A stretch of 11,186 nucleotides of DNA, from positions 1 through 11,186 of the forward strand of contig JADFHG010000062.1 of NCBI GenBank assembly GCA_022567365.1. Direction: 5' to 3'. Position numbers and translations under genes: made by a program. The notes beneath the pieces were generated by a model that saw only the letters and a program-made list of their open reading frames with translations, was not told the DNA's origin and did no database searches. Origin of the DNA: Planctomycetota bacterium. Lineage in GTDB: Bacteria; Planctomycetota; Phycisphaerae; UBA1845. Shown in pieces: positions 6,143-11,186 of the stretch. How positions within the stretch are numbered: position 1 is the stretch's first letter; each line of letters opens with the position of its first letter.

Positions 6143-6289
6143 GCATCTACCCGGCGCTGTGCGGACGGTGACGGTCACAATGGACTTGCCGGTCCATTCT
6201 TCCGATACGATCGCAGCCGCGAGCGCCGGGCCTTGGCCCACACGACATCACGAAAGCTCGCGAAACGAATTGATAGCTAAGGTCAATCG
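6143..6289. other. sdhA-sdhB spacer with three small dyads
   Basis: This 147-bp spacer has no gene. It holds three perfect inverted repeats: GTGAC-G-GTCAC (6168-6178), AATGGAC (6179-6185) with GTCCATT (6192-6198), and GGGCC-TT-GGCCC (6228-6239). None is followed by a T-run. They may be mRNA-stabilising or processing structures that set the SdhA:SdhB ratio. The sdhB start is preceded by AAGG (6279-6282), seven bases before the ATG. Confidence 0.5.
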
Positions 6290-7048
6290 ATGGCAAATAA
6301 GATCAACGTCAAGGTGCTTCGTCAACCCGATCCGCACAGCGGCTCGCATTGGGAGACGTTCGGCGTCCCGTATGAGGACGGTATGAACGTGACGACGATC
6401 CTGCAACGGATCGCCGCCAACCCGGTCACGGCCGACCACCAACCGACGACACCGGTCGCGTACGACGCCTCTTGCCTCGAGGAGGTCTGCGGGGCATGCA
6501 CGATGGTGATCAACGGGACGGTCCGGCAGGCCTGCTCCGCGCTGGTGGATCAGTTGATGGAAGACTCGCCCAACGTTATCGAGGTCAGGCCGATGACCAA
6601 GTTCGCCGTAGTGCGCGACCTGGTGGTCGATCGCCGTCCGATGTTCGAAGCGCTCAAACGGGTCAAGGCCTGGGTTCGCGTGGATGGGTATCACGACCTC
6701 GGACCGGGGCGGAGGGTTCTCGCTTCGGAGCAGGAGGCGGCGTACCCGCTGTCTCGGTGCATGACTTGCGGCTGCTGCGTCGAGGCCTGCCCGCAGTTCC
6801 ATGACAAGTCACCGTTTATCGGCCCCGCGGCGATTTCCCAGGCCATGTTCTTCAACGCCCACCCCACCGGTCGAGTGGACGAATCAGATCGCCTCGAAGT
6901 GCTTAGTGGATTCGGGGGAATCGCCGATTGCGGCAACAGCCAGAATTGCGTCAAGGTCTGCCCGAAGGACATCCCGCTCACGGACTCGATCGCACAGGCG
7001 GGCCGCGACACGACTATACACAAGATCAAACAATGGTTCGGACGTTAG
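6290..7048 (+). CDS. sdhB: Succinate dehydrogenase iron-sulfur subunit
   Basis: This 252-residue subunit carries electrons from the SdhA flavin to the SdhC haem/quinone site. Residues 62-82 hold the plant-ferredoxin-type [2Fe-2S] ligands (Cys62, Cys67, Cys70, Cys82 in CLEEVCGAC...C). The C-terminal ferredoxin domain has CMTCGCCVEACPQ (Cys157, 160, 163, 167) and CGNSQNCVKVCPKDIP (Cys214, 220, 224), giving the [4Fe-4S] and [3Fe-4S] clusters. Cys162 is an additional cysteine inside the first group. The sequence follows Bacillus SdhB closely (VKAW, DLGPG, FNAHPTG, DCGNSQNCV), which again points to a menaquinone-reactive complex. The Bacillus order C-A-B is kept, but a 147-bp spacer precedes it where tight packing is usual. 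Confidence 0.97.
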   Translation: MANKINVKVLRQPDPHSGSHWETFGVPYEDGMNVTTILQRIAANPVTADHQPTTPVAYDASCLEEVCGACTMVINGTVRQACSALVDQLMEDSPNVIEVRPMTKFAVVRDLVVDRRPMFEALKRVKAWVRVDGYHDLGPGRRVLASEQEAAYPLSRCMTCGCCVEACPQFHDKSPFIGPAAISQAMFFNAHPTGRVDESDRLEVLSGFGGIADCGNSQNCVKVCPKDIPLTDSIAQAGRDTTIHKIKQWFGR

Positions 7049-7068
7049 AAGAATAGAGAATAGGAGCA

Positions 7069-7199
7069 GCAGCCTGTTGAAAAAGTGTGGCACGGGCTAA
7101 TAGCCCGTCTTATCACCGGCTATTAGCCTGTGCGACACCTGTTGTCACCGGTTGAAGACCGGTGCCACATATACAGATCAGACTTTTTCAACAGGCTGC
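7069..7199. repeat. 131-bp MITE-like element with perfect 18-bp terminal inverted repeats
   Basis: GCAGCCTGTTGAAAAAGT (7069-7086) is exactly inverted at 7182-7199. A second nested pair, TGTGGCAC (7086-7093) and GTGCCACA (7162-7169), lies just inside. The interior folds into two stems: 7091-7105 with 7118-7132 (14 of 15, CACGGGCTAATAGCC type), and CACCGGT-TGAAG-ACCGGTG (7146-7164). No coding capacity and no clear target-site duplication are visible. The 18-bp ends look like transposon ends, so it may be a non-autonomous relic moved by a transposase encoded elsewhere. It lies 20 bases after the sdhB stop and could also serve as a transcript-end structure. Confidence 0.8.
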
Positions 7200-7281
7200 C
7201 AGCCGGTCCGTCGGCACGCGCACCACGCCGTGCTACCGGGGGTCCGGCGTACGATGCGGCGCGTTGAAGCGCGGTGTCGTT

Positions 7282-7304
7282 TGGAATCCGTGATTCCAGA
7301 GAGG
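7282..7304 (+). promoter_or_regulatory. Small dyad plus Shine-Dalgarno that fixes the next start
   Basis: AGAGAGG (7298-7304) lies six bases before ATG 7311, a good ribosome-binding site. It selects this start over the same frame opening earlier, which would begin inside the 7069-7199 repeat. Directly before it TGGAATC-CGT-GATTCCA (7282-7298) is a perfect 7-bp dyad that overlaps the first A of the Shine-Dalgarno. A stem there could limit ribosome access; this is inference. Confidence 0.5.
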
Positions 7305-7310
7305 TTTCTC

Positions 7311-8864
7311 ATGGCGCGAATGTATGCACTGCTATTGGTTCTTGCTTCAGCGTTCGCCGTGGTTTCCGCGGCCGCGGGTCCGATCGACCCGCATAACCCG
7401 CCGATGGGACGCTTCGCCGATGATTGGATGGAAATCCACATGCTCGGCGGCAAGGTCGGCTACGGGCACTCGACCATGTCGCGCGACGGGGACAAGATTC
7501 GGACCGCGATGACCATGCGGATGCGCATCGGTCGGGGGGCACAACCGGTCGAGATCAGCGTCACGAGCGGCACGACGGAGACGCTTTCCGGCAAACCGAT
7601 CTCGTTTTACTCGGAGACGTCCGCGTCGCTCATCAAGACCACCACCAAGGGGACAATCAAGGACGGCAAGGTGACGCTCGTGTTCTCCCAGTTCGGCGAC
7701 ATCGAGACGACGTACGATTTCGAGCCTGGTTCGGTGATGACTTGGGGGCAGTTTCGCGAAGGTCTGCTCCGCGGTTTCGAGGAGGGCACGACCTATACCC
7801 AGCGGGTTTACTCCCCGGACTTGCGCCCCGACGCCTCGATCGACGCCGTCACAACGGTCGCGGGAATGGAGACGATCGAAGTCGCCGGTCGGCGCCTCGA
7901 GGCCCGTAAGGTGACGGTCACGATGAAGACGCGGATCGGACCCATGACGCTCGTGTCCTACGTCGATAGGGAGGGTTCGCCGATCAAGTCCGTGATGCCC
8001 ATTGCCGGTATCGGTGACATCGTGATGTACCGCTGCGACGAAGAAAAGGCCCTGCGCGAGTTTGTGCCCCCGGAGTTCTTCGTGAGTTCGGTGATCCGCG
8101 CCGGGCGATCGATCGACACGCGGCGCGCCCAGCGCATCAAGTATCGCATCACGGCGTTGTCGCAAGACGTCGTTCTCGATGACTTGCCGACCACGGGCAT
8201 GCAGACGCCGGTGTCGCCCGACGGTCGATCCGTGGAACTCGTCGTCCGTCGGCAACCCTATCGCGCGCTGACGGACGGACCCCGCGACGGCGCGACCCCG
8301 GCACGGTCCGATCCTGTCGGCACCGCCGGCTCGAAGCCCGACATGTCCGAATACCTGAGCAGCAACCTCATGATGAACATCGAAGACGCGGAGTTGATCA
8401 AGCTCGCGGCCCGTGCGGCCGGCGGCGAAAGCGAGCCGTTCGCACTGGCCGATCGCCTGCGCCGCTTCGTGACCGACTACATCACGAACAAGACTCTGGA
8501 CATAGGGTTTGCGACGGCGGGCGAGGTCTGCCGCACGCGGGAAGGCGATTGCAGCGAGCATGGCGTGCTGCTGGCCGCGCTAGGGCGCATCCACAAGTTG
8601 CCGTCGCGCGTCGTCGTGGGGCTGGCGTACGTGCCCAGGCTCGGTGAGGCCCGCGACGTTTTCGGATACCACATGTGGACGCAGTTTTTCATTGACGGGC
8701 GGTGGATCGACTACGACGCGGCGCTCCGGGAAACCGACTGCAGTCCGACCCACATCGCGTTCGCCGTGTCGTCGCTCAAGGACGCCGGGCTTGCCGACCT
8801 ATCGTTGCCGCTGATTTACAAGATCGGTGGGATCGCAATCGAAATCCTCGATATCGAAGAATAA
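7311..8864 (+). CDS. Secreted transglutaminase-like (cysteine protease fold) protein
   Basis: The 517-residue product starts with a signal peptide (MARMYALLLVLASAFAVVSAAA, cleavage near residue 22), so it is exported to the periplasm or cell surface. Residues about 25-300 form a beta-rich N-terminal part I cannot assign, opening with DDWMEIHMLGGKVGYGH. The C-terminal third is a bacterial transglutaminase-like domain. Its catalytic triad appears complete: Cys414 in GDCSEHGVLLAALGR, His454 in GYHMWTQFFIDGRW, and Asp469 in WIDYDAA. Such domains more often act as peptidases or amidases than as protein cross-linkers, and the substrate is unknown. ATG 7311 is chosen because of the Shine-Dalgarno at 7298-7304 and the signal peptide immediately after it; upstream codons in the same frame run back into the repeat. 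It is probably a single-gene unit. Confidence 0.88.
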   Translation: MARMYALLLVLASAFAVVSAAAGPIDPHNPPMGRFADDWMEIHMLGGKVGYGHSTMSRDGDKIRTAMTMRMRIGRGAQPVEISVTSGTTETLSGKPISFYSETSASLIKTTTKGTIKDGKVTLVFSQFGDIETTYDFEPGSVMTWGQFREGLLRGFEEGTTYTQRVYSPDLRPDASIDAVTTVAGMETIEVAGRRLEARKVTVTMKTRIGPMTLVSYVDREGSPIKSVMPIAGIGDIVMYRCDEEKALREFVPPEFFVSSVIRAGRSIDTRRAQRIKYRITALSQDVVLDDLPTTGMQTPVSPDGRSVELVVRRQPYRALTDGPRDGATPARSDPVGTAGSKPDMSEYLSSNLMMNIEDAELIKLAARAAGGESEPFALADRLRRFVTDYITNKTLDIGFATAGEVCRTREGDCSEHGVLLAALGRIHKLPSRVVVGLAYVPRLGEARDVFGYHMWTQFFIDGRWIDYDAALRETDCSPTHIAFAVSSLKDAGLADLSLPLIYKIGGIAIEILDIEE

Positions 8865-8872
8865 CCGGCGGC

Positions 8873-8893
8873 GGCGCTCGCGGCGCGAGCGCC
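8873..8893. repeat. GC-rich hairpin after the transglutaminase-like gene
   Basis: GGCGCTCGC (8873-8881) and GCGAGCGCC (8885-8893) are perfect arms with a 3-base loop, starting 9 bases after the stop codon. The position suits a transcript end or 3' protection, but there is no T-run, so I do not call an intrinsic terminator. Confidence 0.55.
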
Positions 8894-8965
8894 AGCCGCG
8901 CTGGTGGTTCCTCGGTGCCCATGACTTGGGCCGGCATCGGCATGGCTGGATTCGCGTGACTCCAT

Positions 8966-8990
8966 CTGGCGCAGCGGGCTAGCGCGCCAG
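8966..8990. repeat. Inverted repeat CTGGCGC ... GCGCCAG
   Basis: Arms 8966-8972 and 8984-8990 pair perfectly around an 11-base centre. The GGGCTAGCGCGCCAGCC stretch here is echoed downstream by GGGCTAGTCGCCTGGCT, suggesting remnants of a short dispersed repeat. Confidence 0.4.
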
Positions 8991-9033
8991 CCGGTTGCCT
9001 GTATTGCCAAGCTCGCGTGGGCTAGTCGCCTGG

Positions 9034-9465
9034 CTAAAAAATTTCGTAGATAAGTCCGCATTTCTTTCTTGATTCGGAGGGTCCGATTGTGTAGCGTAAG
9101 CGGTAACTGGGCATGGGCAGACTCGGCTTGATGCAGATGCGCGCTGTGTTTTCGTTGGGATCTTCGCGCAGACGGTAGTCGGGCCGGGCGGGTAAATGCG
9201 ATGCGGACTTCCGGACCCGCGTCGGAGAAGGTGACCCATGGTATTTGTTATCGACGCGCTTGCGCGTCCGGTGGTCTCGTCGTGTCGCGACCACCAGTTC
9301 CAACCGGTGCCGCTTACCGGGTGGAACGAGGTCATGTTTCACCTTCGCTATGTTCCATGTTGCGACCGGTGGAGGGTAGCGCACGTCCGCGCGACGGCGA
9401 CGGTAAAGCGTTGGCGATCGCGGGCCATGCACACCTCGATCGGCGACCCTGCCCATCTGATTCAA
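9034..9465 (-). pseudogene. Possible frameshifted gene remnant of unknown family
   Basis: On the minus strand no single frame looks right throughout, but pieces of two frames look coding (mostly GC-ending codons). Reading down from about 9400, one frame gives RHRLELVVATRRDHRTRKR and then VDNKY. After a one-base shift near 9238 the next gives WVTFSDAGPEVRIAFTRP. After another one-base shift in the C/G run near 9181-9192 it gives DYRLREDPNENTARICIK and runs to TAG at 9034-9036. Joined, these read like one continuous protein. I recognise no family and no start. The 143-codon open frame over the whole interval may equally be chance in GC-rich DNA; two sequencing errors are a further option. Confidence 0.22.
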
Positions 9466-9513
9466 AGAGTATCGAGCCCATCGTCGGTGGTGGGTTGGTG
9501 TTGATTAAAAAAT

Positions 9514-9534
9514 GGTCCGCCCGTGCCGCGGACC
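9514..9534 (+). promoter_or_regulatory. 5'-leader hairpin before the Cys-rich protein gene
   Basis: GGTCCGC (9514-9520) and GCGGACC (9528-9534) pair perfectly around a 7-base loop. The hairpin ends five bases before the Shine-Dalgarno, so it may protect the mRNA 5' end or modulate initiation. An A-rich run (GATTAAAAAATGG) stands just before it. Confidence 0.4.
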
Positions 9535-9539
9535 GCCTG

Positions 9540-9547
9540 GGAGGAGG
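9540..9547 (+). promoter_or_regulatory. Strong Shine-Dalgarno for the gene at 9555
   Basis: GGAGGAGG at 9540-9547, seven bases before ATG 9555, is the strongest ribosome-binding site in the window. It decides the start of the frame that stays open to the window end, and against the overlapping + strand frame 9512-9958 and the long minus-strand frame 9462-10589. Confidence 0.75.
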
Positions 9548-9554
9548 CTACCCC

Positions 9555-11186
9555 ATGTCGAGACAGACTCACATTCTCATGTTCGCGCTGTCCGTAGGAC
9601 TGCTCATGACGGCGACGAACGCATCGGCTTATCAAAGTGGCAAAGGCGAGGGGGGCGGCCAGATCGGCAGTCCCTACAAGATCGACATCGGTCCGGTGGC
9701 GGGGCTGACAACCGCGTGGCACCCGTCGCCGGCCAACGTGGCCGTGCCGGTCGGAACCGTCCTGCAGCTCGATCAGTTTGCGCCGCCGGAGGCGACGGTC
9801 GTCTGGACCAACGCGATCGAGGTGGCGCGCGACGAAGACAGCTCGACCGCCCGATGCGCGTTCGACGTGACGGGCGTTCAAGTCGTGACCGTTACGGTCG
9901 AGATTCCGAACGGCCAGGGCTTCGGGAGCACCGTGGTGTTCAACGTCGTCGACATTGATGCTTCCCAGGTGAAGATGGGTACGATTTCCGCGTCGGTCGA
10001 CCCGTTCGATCTCACCGAAACCGCCACCAACGAGGAGACGATGGAGGCCTACTTCGGCGACTCGATCGCTTCGTTCACCACGGTCGAACATGACAAGTTC
10101 CTGACATCGGTCGATCGCGACATCATCCTGACGACCAGCATCGAGCCGGTCGCATTCGTGTCGCTGATCGAGTGGCGAATCGACGGGGTGGCGACGACGC
10201 TGCTGGGTCCGATCGCGTCGGAGGACATCGACACCGTCGGACTCCATACGATTTCGGTCGGCCCGCCGGCGAGCGCGTCGACGATCGAGGTCGAGACGTA
10301 CAGCGTCACCATCACGAGCCACCAGAGTTTGGTGGACATCGTGCCCGAGGGCGTGCCGATCACGTATGAAGCCGTCACCGAACCCGCCGGCTACGAGCAG
10401 TTCATCACCTGGGTCTCGAGCACGAAATACGGCGATGCCAAGCCGGTCGTCGGACACGGACCGTCGTTTACGGTCATCTTCGAGGACACGTTCGGTCAGG
10501 ATCCGGTCAACGGCTATTTTCAGTGGTTGGGCGTCCGTGCGGACAACGATACATTCGGTCAGGATCAGAAGACCGGCGCGTGCTGCCATGCGGACGGTAG
10601 CTGCACCCCCGACCAGACGCAGTCGGAGTGCGAGGATTCCGGGGGCACATACCAGGGCGATCAGTCGCAGTGCGTGCCGGGCATCTGCCCGTTTTGCGGC
10701 GACGGCGTGGTGAATCAGCCGGGCGAGGAGTGCGATCCTCCCGACGATGCCGCCTGCCCCGGCCTGTGCAACCCTGACTGCACGTGCCCACCCCCTGCCC
10801 TTGAGGCTTGCTGCTTCACCGACGCTGCCTGCCAGGATCTCTTCCCCGCGGATTGCACGGCCCAGGGCGGCACCCCCGCGGGTCCAGGCACGAGTTGTGC
10901 GGCCAACGACTGCTCAGTGCCCTGTCCGGCTGATTCGCTGGGCAATTGCTGCGTGGGCAACGGCTCGACCGGTTGCGATGACCCCGCCTGCTGCCAATGC
11001 GTCTGCGACCAGGACGAGTTCTGCTGCAACGTCGAATGGGACATCCTTTGCGCCGGCGAGGCGTGCGACATCTGTTCCGACGACTGCGCCTGCTGCGACG
11101 CCCCGCCGCCGCCGCCGAACGACAACTGCGCGGATCGGATCGAGATCGTCGACGGCGCGACGGCGTACGACACGACGGGTGCGAAC
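9555..11186 (+). CDS. Secreted modular Cys-rich surface protein (3' end beyond window)
   Basis: The frame is open for 544 codons to the window end. A signal peptide (MSRQTHILMFALSVGLLM..., cleavage after A-S-A at residue 25) marks export. Residues about 40-340 are beta-rich and nearly cysteine-free, suggesting PKD/Ig-like domains (TVVWTNAIEVARDEDS, DVTGVQVVTVTVEIPNG). From residue 343 cysteine-rich modules follow: CCHADGSC...CEDSGGTYQGD (343-378), CGDGVVNQPGEECD (381-394, DUF4215-like), a second CC...C...GGT module (419-453), and GNCCVGNG...FCCNVEWDILCAGEAC (463-504). A five-proline linker (517-521) leads to NDNCADRIEIVDG, the opening of a module that usually continues with a beta-sandwich. 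I know these modules from large extracellular planctomycete proteins of unknown function. The end is missing, so any anchor or sorting signal is unseen. Confidence 0.88.
   Translation, partial: MSRQTHILMFALSVGLLMTATNASAYQSGKGEGGGQIGSPYKIDIGPVAGLTTAWHPSPANVAVPVGTVLQLDQFAPPEATVVWTNAIEVARDEDSSTARCAFDVTGVQVVTVTVEIPNGQGFGSTVVFNVVDIDASQVKMGTISASVDPFDLTETATNEETMEAYFGDSIASFTTVEHDKFLTSVDRDIILTTSIEPVAFVSLIEWRIDGVATTLLGPIASEDIDTVGLHTISVGPPASASTIEVETYSVTITSHQSLVDIVPEGVPITYEAVTEPAGYEQFITWVSSTKYGDAKPVVGHGPSFTVIFEDTFGQDPVNGYFQWLGVRADNDTFGQDQKTGACCHADGSCTPDQTQSECEDSGGTYQGDQSQCVPGICPFCGDGVVNQPGEECDPPDDAACPGLCNPDCTCPPPALEACCFTDAACQDLFPADCTAQGGTPAGPGTSCAANDCSVPCPADSLGNCCVGNGSTGCDDPACCQCVCDQDEFCCNVEWDILCAGEACDICSDDCACCDAPPPPPNDNCADRIEIVDGATAYDTTGAN

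Larger units (their letters stand above)
8865..9554. other. 690-bp gap: GC-rich hairpins, possible decayed gene, 5' leader
   Basis: No intact + strand gene is supported. 8865-9033 is very GC-rich and palindromic. 9034-9465 carries minus-strand frames that look like a broken gene (separate entry). 9466-9554 is the leader of the next gene, with a hairpin and a strong Shine-Dalgarno. The frame at 9238-9504 (+) resembles nothing known to me. I could not find a convincing promoter for the 9555 gene. Confidence 0.6.

Noticed and set aside
5105..6241. 378-codon minus-strand open frame
   Set aside because: Antisense to the well-supported sdhA, with no recognisable motif.
7142..7175. TTGTCA ... TATACA as a promoter for the transglutaminase-like gene
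   Set aside because: The spacer is 22 bases, too long for a sigma-70 promoter, and the alternative TTGAAG is too close at 12.
7152..7310. 53-codon upstream extension of the transglutaminase-like frame
   Set aside because: It begins inside the 7069-7199 repeat, lacks a ribosome-binding site, and would bury the signal peptide that starts at 7311.
7347..8561. 404-codon minus-strand open frame
   Set aside because: Antisense to the transglutaminase-like gene; composition is Arg/His/Asp-heavy with no domain.
9462..10589. 375-codon minus-strand open frame
   Set aside because: It lies antisense to the frame starting at 9555, which has a strong Shine-Dalgarno, signal peptide and recognisable modules. 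The minus product is Arg/Asp-rich low-complexity sequence typical of a shadow frame in GC-rich DNA.

Overview
The window looks like a chromosomal stretch of a high-GC, Gram-negative-type bacterium. I favour a planctomycete, probably of the Phycisphaerae or a related lineage. Three things point there: a secreted Cys-rich protein built from modules I associate with that phylum (CCxADGSC, CGDGxxN...EECD, GNCC...CCN.xWD, PPPNDNCA); a Bacillus-type sdhCAB set; and several abundant-looking intergenic palindromic repeats. This is an inference from sequence style and was not confirmed by any search. Every gene I can support convincingly is on the + strand. I see no tRNA, rRNA, CRISPR array, transposase or phage gene.

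Layout. 1-57 is the 3' tip of a gene, possibly a TatD-family hydrolase. 58-450 is a gap with a good sigma-70-type promoter (TTGACA, 17 bases, TATTCT) and a doubtful 31-codon ORF ahead of a MATE-family exporter (451-1953). 1954-2348 is almost filled by a 372-bp nested inverted-repeat element that ends 8 bases before purN (2349-2936). A promoter with a perfect TATAAT lies just after purN and should drive sdhC (3089-3874). A 291-bp spacer follows, holding a perfect 25-bp-arm palindrome and two kinds of tandem direct repeat. Then come sdhA (4166-6142), a 147-bp spacer with three small dyads, and sdhB (6290-7048). The next gap carries a 131-bp element with perfect 18-bp terminal inverted repeats, followed by a secreted transglutaminase-like protein (7311-8864). 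8865-9554 is a long gap with GC-rich hairpins and a possible decayed minus-strand gene. 9555 to the window end is the N-terminal 544 residues of a secreted, modular, Cys-rich surface protein.

Function. SdhC (di-haem cytochrome b558 anchor), SdhA (flavoprotein) and SdhB (iron-sulfur protein) together form a menaquinone-type succinate dehydrogenase (complex II). Their order matches Bacillus sdhCAB, but the genes are spread apart by repeat-bearing spacers instead of being tightly packed. PurN supplies the third step of purine synthesis. The MATE protein is an antiporter-type exporter. The last two genes encode exported proteins.

I did not find a convincing new multi-gene system. The least explained material is in the spacers. 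The two largest repeat elements (1969-2340 and 7069-7199) share one plan, an outer closing inverted repeat around two internal stem-loops, and are the best candidates for undescribed mobile or structured elements.
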